Shown here: piece after piece, positions 45,665 to 55,114 of the stretch | How positions within the stretch are numbered: position 1 is the stretch's first letter | How the letters are laid out: the number at the start of each line of letters is the position of its first letter | Assembly (NCBI GenBank): GCA_022843545.1 | Contig: JALHNL010000005.1 | Location: 1 to 64,000, forward strand | Direction: 5' to 3' | Length of the DNA: 64,000 nucleotides | Origin: Phycisphaerales bacterium | GTDB lineage: Bacteria > Planctomycetota > Phycisphaerae > Phycisphaerales > UBA1924 | Translations under genes and position numbers: made by a program | The notes under the pieces: generated by a model | What the model was told of the DNA's origin: nothing | The model's database searches: none | The model's input: the letters and a program-made list of their open reading frames with translations, nothing else

Positions 45665-46339
45665 TCACCCCAGGCTCATGGTGGCCACGCTGGCCGGGAC
45701 GATGATCTCCGCCTCGGTCCGATTCACCACGTCGGCCGGGGTGAAGCCCGGGGCCACTTCCTTGAGCACGAAGCGGCGGCGCTGCTCATCCATCTCCAGC
45801 ACCGCCACGTCGCTGATGATCATGTTCACGCAGGCCGCGCCGGTGAGCGGGAGGCTGCACTTCTTGACGAGTTTGGCGGAGCCGTCGCGGGCGTTGTGCT
45901 CCATCATCACCACGATCTTCCGCACGCCGGCGACCAGGTCCATCGCGCCGCCCATGCCCTTGACCATCTTGCCCGGGATCATCCAGTTGGCGATGTCGCC
46001 CTCCTGGCTCACCTGCATCGCGCCCAGGATGCACATGTCGATGTGCCCGCCGCGGATCATGGCGAACGAATCGCTCGACGAGAACGAACTGGCGCCCACG
46101 CGCGCGGTGATCGTCTGCTTGCCCGCGTTGATGAGGTCCGCGTCCACCTCGTGCTCTCGCGGGAAGGGCCCGATCCCCAGCAGCCCGTTCTCCGACTGCA
46201 GCCACACATCGATCCCCGGGGGGATGAAGTTCGCCACCAGCGTCGGCATCCCGATGCCCAGGTTCACGACGAATCCGTCGCGCAGTTCCAGGGCGGCTCG
46301 GCGGGCGATCTGATCTCGCGTCAGGGGTGTCGCGCTCAT
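45665..46339 (-). CDS. scoB: 3-oxoacid CoA-transferase, beta subunit (ScoB/AtoA-like)
   Basis: 224 aa. It moves CoA between succinyl- or acetyl-CoA and acetoacetate (or a related 3-oxo acid). The catalytic glutamate lies in LQSENGLLGIGPFP; VNLGIGMPTLVANFIP and GGHIDMCILGAMQVSQEGD are family blocks. Subunit A, normally adjacent upstream and overlapping, is absent: the next gene upstream is a small membrane protein. Either the alpha subunit lies elsewhere or this is a relic. The start is ATG 46339. Confidence 0.93.
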   Translation of the reverse strand: MSATPLTRDQIARRAALELRDGFVVNLGIGMPTLVANFIPPGIDVWLQSENGLLGIGPFPREHEVDADLINAGKQTITARVGASSFSSSDSFAMIRGGHIDMCILGAMQVSQEGDIANWMIPGKMVKGMGGAMDLVAGVRKIVVMMEHNARDGSAKLVKKCSLPLTGAACVNMIISDVAVLEMDEQRRRFVLKEVAPGFTPADVVNRTEAEIIVPASVATMSLG

Positions 46340-46375
46340 GACCCAGCGTAGGACGCGGGAGGCTCGCCCAGCGGC

Positions 46376-46699
46376 TCACAGAAGATCCGTCGGGTCCAGA
46401 TCCGCTCCGTCCGCTTCCCCCGACGAGCCACGGAAGATCAGGATCACGCCCACAACGACAAACGCCACGCCCAGCCAGAACAGCCACCCCGGCACCGAGC
46501 CCACGAACAGCACGTTGTCCACGAAGTACGACCACATCGTCTCGGGCGATCCCAGAGACTTGACCAGTTCCGTGTCACGCTTCAGATCCGCCGCCTCGAT
46601 GCCCGCCCGCACCCAGAACGTCACCAGCGAGGCCAGGATCGACCCGGCGATCATCACCAACCCCACGACCAGCACGACAAATCTCATGCGGATCAGCAT
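46376..46699 (-). CDS. Two-helix membrane protein, unknown function
   Basis: 107 aa from ATG 46699 (MLIRMRFVVLVVGLVMIAGS); an alternative ATG lies at 46687. Two membrane helices (about 6-27 and 73-93, WLFWLGVAFVVVGVILIF) flank a charged 45-residue loop, with an acidic tail. It is not recognised. It is upstream of scoB on the same strand with a 36-bp gap, and divergent from the GDSL gene. Confidence 0.6.
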   Translation of the reverse strand: MLIRMRFVVLVVGLVMIAGSILASLVTFWVRAGIEAADLKRDTELVKSLGSPETMWSYFVDNVLFVGSVPGWLFWLGVAFVVVGVILIFRGSSGEADGADLDPTDLL

Positions 46700-46742
46700 A
46701 CCACCGGGTGGCCAAACCCGCTCGGCGCGGTACATTTGCCCC

Positions 46743-47849
46743 ATGACTCTCCTCTCTCCACGCGCCGTCGTGGGCGCGATCGCGTTTTCCCTCTTCGCCG
46801 GTTCGGCCGCTGCCGGACCCATCTCGGGGCTGGTCGTCTTCGGCGACAGCCTCTCGGACACCGGCAACATCCTCGCCCTCACCAGTTCGCCCTTTGCCGC
46901 GTCCCTGGGATACACCCCGCGCCCGTCCTACCCGCTGTACACCCACGGGCAGTTCACCAACGGACCCGATAACACCGGCCCGGGCAACCCCATCCTCAAC
47001 CTCGCCCCCACCGCCTTCGCCAACGGCGCCTGGCACAACACCCTCGCCGACCGCCTCGGCGTCCCCCGCGCCGCCGCCGCGGGCATCGAGTCCACACCCG
47101 CGGGCACCAACTTCGCCTTCGGCGGGGCCGAGTCGGGCGCGGGGAGCCTGGTCTCGCCGGGCGTCTTGCCGCAGGTGGAACGCTACACGCTCGACGCCTC
47201 GCTCCGTCCCGATGCGTTGCACATCTTCTGGGCGGGCTCCAACGACCTCATCAACGCCGCCAGTGCGCCCGGCGCCACGCCCCAGCAGGTGCTCGACGCG
47301 GGTGCTGCCGCCGTGGCCAACATGACCGCCGCGATCAGCCAGGTCGCCGGCGCGTTCACACCCGGCCAGTCGCTGCGGGCGATGTGGGCCAACCTGCCAT
47401 CGCTCGACCAGGTGCCCGAGGGCGCCGCGCTGCCCACACCTCTTCGCGGCGCGCTCGCCCAGGCCAGCGCGGCTTTCCGCACCGCTCAGGCAGGCGCGAT
47501 CGCCGCGCTTGAGGCCCAGCACCCGGGGCTCGACATCATCGCGCTCGACATCTTCGCGCTCTTCACCGACCTCATCGCGAATCCCGCCGCCGCAGGCTTC
47601 GTCAACGTCACCACGCCCGTCGCCGACATCAGCGACTTCGGCCTCCCTGGCCCCATGACCGCGACGCAGCTCGCCCCCGCCGGCGCCAACCCCGACCAGT
47701 GGCTCTTCTGGGACTCGCTGCACCCCACGGCCCGGGCGCACGCGCTCATCGGCGAGGCCGCGGCGCTAGCCATCCCCGCGCCCGGCGCGGCCCTGGCCAT
47801 GGTGATGATCCCCCTCGCGCTGGCTGGACGGGCACGGCGACGAACCTGA
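46743..47849 (+). CDS. Secreted GDSL-family esterase with PEP-CTERM-like anchor
   Basis: 368 aa. A signal peptide covers about 1-24 (VGAIAFSLFAGSAAAG). Block I is VVFGDSLSDTGN (Ser36), block III TNFAFGGAESG, block III/Asn WAGSNDLINAA and block V WDSLHPTARAHALI (Asp/His). It is of the phospholipase/lecithinase/haemolysin GDSL type that acts on ester-linked lipids or polysaccharide esters. The C-terminus IPAPGAALAMVMIPLALAGR followed by RRR is a PEP-CTERM-like sorting tail (PxP, helix, arginines), so the enzyme is probably anchored or processed by an exosortase. The ATG at 46743 is chosen for the signal peptide. Confidence 0.9.
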   Translation: MTLLSPRAVVGAIAFSLFAGSAAAGPISGLVVFGDSLSDTGNILALTSSPFAASLGYTPRPSYPLYTHGQFTNGPDNTGPGNPILNLAPTAFANGAWHNTLADRLGVPRAAAAGIESTPAGTNFAFGGAESGAGSLVSPGVLPQVERYTLDASLRPDALHIFWAGSNDLINAASAPGATPQQVLDAGAAAVANMTAAISQVAGAFTPGQSLRAMWANLPSLDQVPEGAALPTPLRGALAQASAAFRTAQAGAIAALEAQHPGLDIIALDIFALFTDLIANPAAAGFVNVTTPVADISDFGLPGPMTATQLAPAGANPDQWLFWDSLHPTARAHALIGEAAALAIPAPGAALAMVMIPLALAGRARRRT

Positions 47850-47881
47850 CGCCGTGTGCAACGCCAGCCGCCCCACGCCGC

Positions 47882-50800
47882 CTAGCGCTGACCCGCGGCG
47901 GGAGGATCGGCCGGGGGAGCCTTAGCCGCGTCGAGTTTGGCCTGCCACTCCGCGGCCTTGGCGTCGTAGCCCTTGCCCGGCTCGGCGGCGTGCCACGCGT
48001 TGTAGAGATCGATGAGGGCCTGGACGCACTCGATGGTCTGTTTGTGCTTCGGGCCGCGGTCCTTGGCGGCGAGGTAGATCGAGTAGGCTTCGAGAAAGTT
48101 GGACTCGGCGAGGGCGAAGCGCTCCGCCTGGTATCCGACGCCCACGCGGGCACGGCCGATAGCAGTGAGGAAGTCAGCGAAGCGGCGCCCGCTTCCGGCG
48201 GCGAAGGCCTTGCGCGTTGTGACTTCGGCCGGGGTGAGGAGGTCAAGGGCCTCCCGGTGTGCCCCGCGGGCTTGGAGCACCGCACTCAGCCCGAGCACGG
48301 AGAGCATCGTGTCGGGGTGCTCGCTGCCAAGAGCTCGAACACGCTTCAAAACGGCGTCGCGGAAGAAAGTCTCCGCCTCGGCCGGCTTGCCCCGGGCTTG
48401 TAGTATGAGCCCCATGTTGTGCGTTGACAGCAGCGTGGCCGGGTGACTCTCGCCAAGCAGTCGCTGGCGCTTCTCCAGCACTTCCCGGTAAAGGCCCTCC
48501 GCATCTTCGAGCTTTCCTTGGGACCAGAGCTGACCCGCCAGATTGCTGAGCGACGTCACGGTGTGCGGATGATCATCTCCAAGCACACGGCGACTGCTCT
48601 CGAGCGCCTGGCGGGTGAACCGCTCGGCTTCCGCGAGCTTTCCCTGAGCATAGAGGAGCGTTCCCATGTTCGCAAGAGAGGTGAGCGTGTCGGGATGATC
48701 CTCTCCAAGCACCCGTCGCCGCTCCCGCAGCACTTCCTGCAAGAGTGGCTCGGCCTCCGATAGCTTGCGTTGAGCTCGGAGCAGGACCTCTAGGTCACTT
48801 TTCGCCTGCAGCGTTTCGGGATGCGACTCTCCGAGTGAGCGACGTCGCGACTCCAGGAACTCTCGAGCAAAGCTCTCCCCCTCGGCATGCCTGCCCAGGG
48901 CGGCGAGCACGCTGCTCATGTGCGACTTCGATGTGATCGTGCTCGGGTGCGCTTCGCCGAGGCCGGCCCTCCGCCCCTCCAGCGCCTCGCGGTACTGCGC
49001 CTCCGCCTCCGCCAACTTCCCCTGCCTTTGGAGAAGCACACCCATCGCGTCTATCGCCGTGAGTGTGTCGGGGTGATTCCTTCCCAAAACACGGCGACTC
49101 TTCTCCAGCGCCTCCCGATAGAGCGGTTCCGCCTCGTCCAGCCGCCCGAGCGAGATCAGGATGGTACCGAGATTGGCGATGGCCGTCAGTGTGTTTTGGT
49201 GCTCCTCCCCGCGAATGCGTCGGCTCTTTTCCAAGCACTCGCGAAAGATCGGCTCGGCCTCTGCCAGCCTGCCCTGGGCCTGCAGGAGTGCCGCCAGGTT
49301 GTTGCTCGAAGTCAGGGTTTGGGGATGATCCTCCCCGAGCGCCTTCCTCCGACCCAGAAGCGACTGGCGCACGAACAGCTCGGCTTCGGCCGTCCTACCC
49401 ACGACCTGCAGCAGCACGCCCATGTCGTTGATGGAGGTCAGGGTGTCCGGGTGATCATCCCCGAGCACCCGTCGTCGCGTCGCCAGCGCCGCGTCCTGAA
49501 GCGGAGTCGCGGCGTCGTACAAACCGATGTTCTCATACAGATCCGACAGCGCTTGCCTCAGGCTTGCATCCGTCTTCGGATCGTTCTTGAACTGCTCGTC
49601 CATCGCCTTGATCGCGGGCCGCAGGATCGTCCGATCGACCATCGCGACGGCCACGTCTGTCGCATTCACGCGGACGAGCTCCCGCTGGAAGATGCCCAGG
49701 CGCTCAACCCGCTCGGCCTCCGGCACTCCCGCCTTCTCCAGCGCCGCGACATACCGCGCACGCAAGTCAGCCATCAGGTCCACGCCCGCTTTGGTCGTAT
49801 CGATCTGGCCGAGCATGCTTGACTGGAAGTCGGCGACCTTCTTGAGCTGGTCCGCACGTTCCTTCTCGGCATCACGTGCGGCCTTCAGCGCCTCGAACTG
49901 CGAGATTGAGACGGCTGCCATGTTTATGGCGCTGAGTTCTGCTTCCGACAGATGCTCGACATCCTTGGTGCCCGTAATCGCTCGCGCTCGGTCCTCGGCA
50001 TCGCGCAGCAGGCTGGAATCCCATGCTGTATCAGACAGTGTCTGGAGGGGCGTGCGGAGATAGCTCGCTATCCGATCGCTCTCGGCGCGTCGGGCTTCCG
50101 CCGCGTCGCGCTGCCTCTCCGCCTCGCGAGCCTGCCAGAGCGCGGTTCCGAACCCCGCTACCAGCGCCAGGGCTACCGCCCCTGTCGCAGCCACCTGCAC
50201 GCGGTTGCGCCGGACGAACTTCCAAAGCCGGTACCCCCGGCTCTCGGGCGCGGCCTCCAGCGGCTTGCCGTCAAGGTACCGTCGCACATCCGCCGCCAGC
50301 GACTCGGCGCTGGCATAGCGGCGAGTGCGGTCCTTGCGCAGGGCCTTGAGAGGGATCCACTCCAGTTCACGGCGAAGTTCACCGGCGATACGTTCGCGGT
50401 CGGCCTGACGGGCCTTGGCGATGGCGGCCCCGGTCTGGTCGTCCGCGGTGCTGAGCTTCGTGCTGGGCTTGGGCGCCTCCACTTCGCGGATGATCCGCTG
50501 GATCTCGGCGTACCCCACGGCGCGGAGCGTATGGCCGTCGAACGGCAGCGTCCCGCAGAGCAATTCGTACAAGACCACGCCCAGCGAGTAGACATCGGTG
50601 CGAGTGTCGATATCGAGCGATCCCATCTCCGCCTGTTCGGGGCTCATGTACTCCGGGGTGCCGATGATCTGGCCGCGCTCGGTGAAGATGGTTTTCTCGG
50701 TGAGGGTATGGGAGACGGCTTTGGCCACGCCGAAGTCGATGACCTTGACGATGGGCGTGCGCCCCTCGCCTCCCGGAGCGACGAGGATGTTCGAGGGCTT

Positions 50801-51310
50801 GATGTCGCGGTGGATGATTCCCTTCATATGTGCGTGCTGCACGGCGTCGCACACGGGGATGAACAGTTCTAGCCGCCGCTTGATGGTGAGGCGGTGTCGG
50901 TCGGCAAACGCCGTGATCGGCTCGCCCTTGACGTGCTCCATCACGAAGAAGGGACGCCCGGTCGGTGTGACACCACCGTCAAGAACCTTGGCGACGTTGG
51001 GGTGATCCATCACCGCCAGGGCCTGGCGCTCTTGCTCGAAGCGAGCGACGACAGCCTTGGAGTCCATGCCCGGCTTGATGATCTTCAGCGCCACGCGCTG
51101 CACCATCGGCTCGCGCCGCTCCGCCAGCCACACCACACCGAAGCCGCCCTCGCCGATGACCTCGATGAGTTTGTACGGGCCGATGCGGTCGCCGGGGCGC
51201 TCGCCCGTGGTCGCATGAGTTGTCGGCGGTTGAGGCGGGAGCGTTACGCCTCCGTCCGGCGGCGTCGCACCCTGACCCTCACCACTCATTTGAGTAGGCT
51301 GGTCTGACAT
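47882..51310 (-). CDS. Serine/threonine protein kinase with C-terminal TPR repeats
   Basis: 1142 aa. A PknB-type kinase domain spans about 44-345: glycine loop IGEGGFGVVW (52-61), catalytic Lys K76, HRDIKPSN (D169), DFG 192-194 and GTPEYMSPEQAEMG. One membrane helix lies at about 366-390. A helical stretch (400-580) follows, then about ten 42-residue kinesin-light-chain-type tetratricopeptide repeats (about 590-1000; LGEDHPDTLTSLANMG and variants). The kinase is cytosolic and the TPR array outside the membrane, the usual planctomycete layout. TPR repeats bind protein partners; ligand unknown. It is the last gene before the B12 locus, on the same strand but with its own ATG (51310) and a 21-bp gap from the [2Fe-2S] gene stop. 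Confidence 0.93.
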   Translation of the reverse strand: MSDQPTQMSGEGQGATPPDGGVTLPPQPPTTHATTGERPGDRIGPYKLIEVIGEGGFGVVWLAERREPMVQRVALKIIKPGMDSKAVVARFEQERQALAVMDHPNVAKVLDGGVTPTGRPFFVMEHVKGEPITAFADRHRLTIKRRLELFIPVCDAVQHAHMKGIIHRDIKPSNILVAPGGEGRTPIVKVIDFGVAKAVSHTLTEKTIFTERGQIIGTPEYMSPEQAEMGSLDIDTRTDVYSLGVVLYELLCGTLPFDGHTLRAVGYAEIQRIIREVEAPKPSTKLSTADDQTGAAIAKARQADRERIAGELRRELEWIPLKALRKDRTRRYASAESLAADVRRYLDGKPLEAAPESRGYRLWKFVRRNRVQVAATGAVALALVAGFGTALWQAREAERQRDAAEARRAESDRIASYLRTPLQTLSDTAWDSSLLRDAEDRARAITGTKDVEHLSEAELSAINMAAVSISQFEALKAARDAEKERADQLKKVADFQSSMLGQIDTTKAGVDLMADLRARYVAALEKAGVPEAERVERLGIFQRELVRVNATDVAVAMVDRTILRPAIKAMDEQFKNDPKTDASLRQALSDLYENIGLYDAATPLQDAALATRRRVLGDDHPDTLTSINDMGVLLQVVGRTAEAELFVRQSLLGRRKALGEDHPQTLTSSNNLAALLQAQGRLAEAEPIFRECLEKSRRIRGEEHQNTLTAIANLGTILISLGRLDEAEPLYREALEKSRRVLGRNHPDTLTAIDAMGVLLQRQGKLAEAEAQYREALEGRRAGLGEAHPSTITSKSHMSSVLAALGRHAEGESFAREFLESRRRSLGESHPETLQAKSDLEVLLRAQRKLSEAEPLLQEVLRERRRVLGEDHPDTLTSLANMGTLLYAQGKLAEAERFTRQALESSRRVLGDDHPHTVTSLSNLAGQLWSQGKLEDAEGLYREVLEKRQRLLGESHPATLLSTHNMGLILQARGKPAEAETFFRDAVLKRVRALGSEHPDTMLSVLGLSAVLQARGAHREALDLLTPAEVTTRKAFAAGSGRRFADFLTAIGRARVGVGYQAERFALAESNFLEAYSIYLAAKDRGPKHKQTIECVQALIDLYNAWHAAEPGKGYDAKAAEWQAKLDAAKAPPADPPAAGQR

Positions 51311-51331
51311 GTCCCCATGCTATCGGCGTGC

Positions 51332-51589
51332 TTACTTGTTTGCATGCCCCGGGGTCGACCCCACCCCGCGCGCGCCGGCTTCATCCATGATCTTCTTGGC
51401 CTGCTGCGGCGAAAGCAGGGGCACGTTCGTCCGCCCCGTGCTGATCACCAGCCGCACGTACGGCTCGCACATTCCACAGCCGCGGCAGCAGCCGGTCTGC
51501 GCGCTGATCTGATCAAACGACAACCCCTTCGCGGCCAAAGCCGCGATCTGGGAGAAGGCCACATCAAAGCACACGCACCGATGAACCAT
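51332..51589 (-). CDS. BFD-like [2Fe-2S]-binding small protein
   Basis: 85 aa. Cysteines C5-x-C7 and C35-xx-C38-xx-C41 (in TGCCRGCGMCEPYVRL) match the BFD-type [2Fe-2S] domain seen in bacterioferritin-associated ferredoxin and in some oxidoreductase subunits. A short electron-transfer or Fe-S sensor protein, cytosolic. The ATG at 51589 (MVHRCVCFDVAF) puts the first cysteines near the N-terminus, as in BFD. It follows the pseudopilin gene after about 118 bp, so it may be the fourth gene of the riboswitch operon or have its own promoter. Confidence 0.75.
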   Translation of the reverse strand: MVHRCVCFDVAFSQIAALAAKGLSFDQISAQTGCCRGCGMCEPYVRLVISTGRTNVPLLSPQQAKKIMDEAGARGVGSTPGHANK

Positions 51590-51707
51590 GAGAAAAGGCG
51601 TCCTGCCGCCGCTACAAGCATCGGGCCCAAACGTGGGCGGGGCAACAGAGAAATCCGCGCGATAAACCGACATTCCGGTCCACATTTCCGCCGCCGCTCG
51701 CCGCCCG

Positions 51708-52538
51708 TCACTCCCAATCAAACGCCGCGTTGCCATCATCGAGGCCGAACCAGCCGATACGCTGCGCGCCGGGCTCGCCCGGATACAAGCCGCTCGACCA
51801 GGTGCGGGCGAACACCTCGTCGCCCACATGGCCGTCCAGCCACGCCACGCCCGCCCGTCCGCCGTGCCTGAAGTGAACCGAGGGGTCTGCACGCTGCGCC
51901 GGGTCGTCGGGCCATCTGGGCGGCTCGGCGAAGGAGTACTCGATGGGCCCGTCGGCCCGCGCCGCCAGCGCGGCATCGCTGAAGGCGAGCGTGCCCGCGG
52001 GGGTCTGGAATCGCGACACCTGCTCGCCCACGCGGTCGGTGACGAGCGTGTACACGCCCGGCGCGATCCGCGCGCGCGTGGAACCCAGGAAGGCGTTGTT
52101 GTATCCGTAGCCGCCCGCGCTGCGCTCAAAGCCCGCTCGCAACTGATCCAGTTGCCGCAGGCGCGCCGCGAACGAAGGGCACTCGCGAACGGAGCCCAGC
52201 GAGGTCGCCAACCCTCCCGCGCCCAGGTACTCACTGAGCGGGCCGCCCGACGACGCGAAGGCCTCCGACGCGGTGCGCCGCGAGCCGTGCCAGCGGAGCA
52301 GATTGGCTCCGAAGTCCGCCGCGCCCGGGGCCGCGCGCCCGCGATGGTCCGCGGAGTAAGCCGAAAGGGCCGTCACGAGTTGCCGGAGGTTGGACGCGCA
52401 CGCCACGCCCCGCGCCGCCTCGCGCGCCCCGCCCAGGGCGGGCAGCAGCACGCTCACGAGCAGCGCGATGATCGCCACGCACACCAGCAGTTCGATGAGC
52501 GTGAAGCCGCGGCGCGAGTTGGTGATCGTGCTGCTCAT
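51708..52538 (-). CDS. Prepilin-type N-terminal cleavage/methylation protein in the B12-riboswitch operon
   Basis: 276 aa. The leader [11 protein letters not shown] precedes [20 protein letters not shown], a canonical type IV prepilin signature with Glu+5. The soluble part has [29 protein letters not shown] and, near the end, [19 protein letters not shown], which is the H-x-G-G...DG box of the planctomycete pseudopilin family. The start overlaps the stop of the surface-protein gene by 4 bp (ATGA at 52535-52538), so it is translationally tied to the cobalamin-regulated genes. A role in building or displaying the surface proteins is inference. Confidence 0.88.
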   Translation of the reverse strand: MSSTITNSRRGFTLIELLVCVAIIALLVSVLLPALGGAREAARGVACASNLRQLVTALSAYSADHRGRAAPGAADFGANLLRWHGSRRTASEAFASSGGPLSEYLGAGGLATSLGSVRECPSFAARLRQLDQLRAGFERSAGGYGYNNAFLGSTRARIAPGVYTLVTDRVGEQVSRFQTPAGTLAFSDAALAARADGPIEYSFAEPPRWPDDPAQRADPSVHFRHGGRAGVAWLDGHVGDEVFARTWSSGLYPGEPGAQRIGWFGLDDGNAAFDWE

Positions 52539-53707
52539 CCGCCCCCGTCCGAATACGCGTTGACAAACGCAATAAGGTCATCCACGGTGAGCTCCTGATC
52601 GGGCGGAAGCGTGCCCCCGATGCTCACCACATCCGCGGCGAGCGACCCGTCGCCGTACGCGTTCACGAACGCGATGATGTCGTCCACCGTGAGTTGACCG
52701 TCGGGCGGCCACGAGCCGCCGATGGCCGCCACGTCCGCCAGCAGTCGCGGCCTCACCATCGCCACCGCGCTCACCTCCGCGGAGAGTTCGCCCAGAATGC
52801 CCGAGAGCCGGACGGCCGCGGTGGTGATCCGCACGAAATCGACGCGGTCGAGCGTCACGCCCTGGCCCGTCGCGGGGTCAATCGCCCACTCCAGGGCCAC
52901 CGCGTCGCCACCGCCCGACTTCTCCCACACGCCGACGGTCAGCGGATCATCCGGCCACGCGTAGAACCACTCGGGCGGAATCGCTGGGTCATCGAACTCG
53001 CCGATGAGTCCGTCGCCGTCCAGATCGCCCAGCACCATCGTGGGCGAGCAGTCCGCGTAGCCCCACGCGCCTTCGTCCGGCGAACTCTCGCCCAGCGGAT
53101 TCACCAGCACAGGCCCGGCGAACACCTCCGCGGGCAAGACATACGCCTGCGTCGTCCACGCCCCGCTGCGCCCGGGCGGGATCCACGCGGCGTTTGCCGG
53201 CGGATTCGTCGCGTCCAGCGTGAATGTGTCCCAGGTCTGCACGTGCAGCGCCGGCGGCGTGCTCGTGTGCGAGCCGCGGATGAGATACCACGCGTCGTCC
53301 GCCTGGCCATTCCCGTTGTCATCGCGGCTGACCTCGACCGTCGCCGCCTCGGCGAACCTCCTCGCGGGGTTGCCGGCGGAGAAGAACGCGTTGCCGTAGA
53401 TGATCAGATCGCACCCGCGCGGATTGGTCACGCTCGCCGGCCGATTGGGGATCGACGCGTCGAACCCCAGCGTGATGGAGCCCCCAACCGCCCCGAGCGT
53501 GACGACCTTGGTGTTGTCGGCTCCGCCGGGGCCGCCACCCGCCGGAGCCCCAAGCGCCCTGGACGGGTCGTTGTAGGCCGAGACGTTCACAAACTGCCCC
53601 GGGGCGGGGGAGTAGTCCATGACACGGCTCGCGAAGGGCGAGTCCGCGCCCGCCGCCACAGGCAGCGATCCCAGCACGGTCACCATGACAACCCAGCGCT
53701 TACGCAC
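52535..53707 (-). CDS. Surface protein of a cobalamin-regulated operon, with paired GC-type dockerins
   Basis: 390 aa. Signal peptide about 1-21. The core has [35 protein letters not shown] followed by LIRGSH, and [15 protein letters not shown]. The block (I/V)xGNAF...VxxDxNGNGxxDDxWYxLxGS is, from memory, the hallmark of the 'cell surface protein' encoded in Bacteroidetes vitamin-B12 uptake loci. Two GC-type dockerin-like units ([20 protein letters not shown] and [20 protein letters not shown]) end the chain. GTG start at 53707 overlaps the preceding stop by 8 bp. Its place directly behind a cobalamin riboswitch supports a part in B12 capture. Confidence 0.85.
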   Translation of the reverse strand: MRKRWVVMVTVLGSLPVAAGADSPFASRVMDYSPAPGQFVNVSAYNDPSRALGAPAGGGPGGADNTKVVTLGAVGGSITLGFDASIPNRPASVTNPRGCDLIIYGNAFFSAGNPARRFAEAATVEVSRDDNGNGQADDAWYLIRGSHTSTPPALHVQTWDTFTLDATNPPANAAWIPPGRSGAWTTQAYVLPAEVFAGPVLVNPLGESSPDEGAWGYADCSPTMVLGDLDGDGLIGEFDDPAIPPEWFYAWPDDPLTVGVWEKSGGGDAVALEWAIDPATGQGVTLDRVDFVRITTAAVRLSGILGELSAEVSAVAMVRPRLLADVAAIGGSWPPDGQLTVDDIIAFVNAYGDGSLAADVVSIGGTLPPDQELTVDDLIAFVNAYSDGGG

Positions 53708-54710
53708 GGCGGCGCCTCCAGGCCAGCAGGCCCAGGCTCACCAGCACCGCCGCCGCGCTGGGCGCAGGCACCACGTACCGGTAAATCGCGGGCGACGCGC
53801 CGAACGGGTCGCTGACCAGGATCTCGGATCGCGCGGCGTTGTATCGCACGCCATAGAACGCGCCACCAGCGGGGCTCAGTTCGAGCCGGTCGCCCGTGAC
53901 GAGGTCGATCACCGCGACATACCCCGCGTCGGGCACCGCCCCCAAGAAGTCGCCCCCGCCCACCAGCAGGTTGCCCGCGCCATCAAAGTCCAGAGGCGAC
54001 GCGGAGAGCACATCCGCGACGAACGCCCCGGAGCCGAAGTCCGCCGCGCCGGATGCGGAGGCCAGCGTGCCCAGGTCAAACGACCGGATGATCCCGGTGG
54101 TCACGCCCGCGCTGTCAAACCCCACGCCGGTGAACAGCGTTGAACCGCGGATAGCCACGCCCCCCGAGCCGTCGCCCACGCCCGAGATCACGACCGTCGC
54201 GCCCGGCGTGGCGCCAAGGTCGATCCGCGTCACCTGAGCGGGCGTTGAAAAGTTCACCGAGCCGCTCACGAAGAGCGAGGCGTCGCCGCTCCACGCCGCA
54301 TCGAAGTTCGGCGCGGGCACGCTGACCAGCGGCGAGTCGACGCCCGCCGCCAGCGACGAAGTCTCGATCACGTGGACGAACTGCTGGCCCGGCGAGTTGT
54401 TGTCGCCGATCGCGATCCGCGAGCCCGACGGGCTCACGCGGATGAACGACGCGCCGAACGCGCTGACCGCGCCGGCGGGCAACCGCCCGGCCGGAGCCAT
54501 CAAGCCCGAGCCCGGCGCCGACTCGACGAGCACGTCGCGGCCGCTGGTCGCGATGATCCGACCGTCTGGCAGCACGTCAAACGCGCTTAGCCCCGCCGCC
54601 GGCATCGATCCGGCGAGCGTGTAGGGCGGTATCGCGCCCCAAGCCGAGCTCGCCGCCATCACTGCACCGCCCACCGCGCTCGCGCGCACGACCAACCTCA
54701 AAATCGCCAT
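53700..54710 (-). CDS. Secreted beta-propeller-like protein with PEP-CTERM-like tail, under B12 riboswitch control
   Basis: 336 aa. Signal peptide about 1-25 (ASAVGGAVMAASSAWG). The body is made of short beta-rich repeats (FDVLPDGRIIATSGRDVLVE; IRVSPSGSRIAIGDNN; LDFDGAGNLLVGGGDFLG; VRYNAARSEILVSDP), as in YncE/BtuG-type propellers. The tail VPAPSAAAVLVSLGLLAW plus RRRR is a PEP-CTERM-like anchor. It is the first gene after a cobalamin riboswitch, and it overlaps the next gene by 8 bp. BtuG of Bacteroides is a surface propeller that binds cobalamin very tightly; a functional parallel is my inference, since propeller sequence similarity alone is weak evidence. AGGAAGGG lies about 10 nt before the ATG. 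Confidence 0.82.
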   Translation of the reverse strand: MAILRLVVRASAVGGAVMAASSAWGAIPPYTLAGSMPAAGLSAFDVLPDGRIIATSGRDVLVESAPGSGLMAPAGRLPAGAVSAFGASFIRVSPSGSRIAIGDNNSPGQQFVHVIETSSLAAGVDSPLVSVPAPNFDAAWSGDASLFVSGSVNFSTPAQVTRIDLGATPGATVVISGVGDGSGGVAIRGSTLFTGVGFDSAGVTTGIIRSFDLGTLASASGAADFGSGAFVADVLSASPLDFDGAGNLLVGGGDFLGAVPDAGYVAVIDLVTGDRLELSPAGGAFYGVRYNAARSEILVSDPFGASPAIYRYVVPAPSAAAVLVSLGLLAWRRRRA

Positions 54711-54884
54711 GAGAACCGACCCTTCCTGTCACGGCGAATCGCGCGCCGCGGTCCCCGGGGTTGCGCCAGCGCGAGCGATCGCGCGGGCCTGGGCCCTCGC
54801 GGGGGGTGGTGTCGGCGCAGCGCGGGCGGGAACAAGCCGGCGTCACGCACAGACGCCCCATGGTCGCGAGGGCGAACCGGCACA

Positions 54885-55109
54885 TGCATCAGGCAGGTCT
54901 TCCGGCTTGGGGCACCTTTCACACGAAGCGCCTTCCCGGCCTGCTCGGCCAGTGGCTTCTGCCTCGTGTGCCCGCCGTGCCTCTCGCGAGGCCCGGCAGG
55001 GGTGCGCCCTTACGGCGGCGCGTCCGCGGTGGACTTGGCCGAGCGCAATCGCCCGACCTCACCACGCTTCCCTTTTCAGCCCGGCCAAACAGACCGGGCA
55101 CCCGATGCA
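54885..55109 (-). ncRNA. Cobalamin riboswitch (adenosylcobalamin-type aptamer)
   Basis: Read on the minus strand, the consensus elements occur in order: P1 strand TGCATCGGG (55109-55101), the AGGGAAGCGTGGTG block near 55075, the GCCGTAAGGG element near 55010, CCACTGGCC...GGCCGGGAAGGC near 54955-54930, and the B12-box region CCCCAAGCCGGAAGACCTGC (about 54914-54895). It closes with P1 partner CCTGATGCA (54893-54885), pairing with one G-U. The layout parallels E. coli btuB. About 175 nt separate it from the ATG at 54710; within this leader CGCGAGGGC/GCCCTCGCG (54865-54873 and 54793-54801) are fully complementary and could form the expression platform. Confidence 0.93.
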
Positions 55110-55114
55110 CACGC

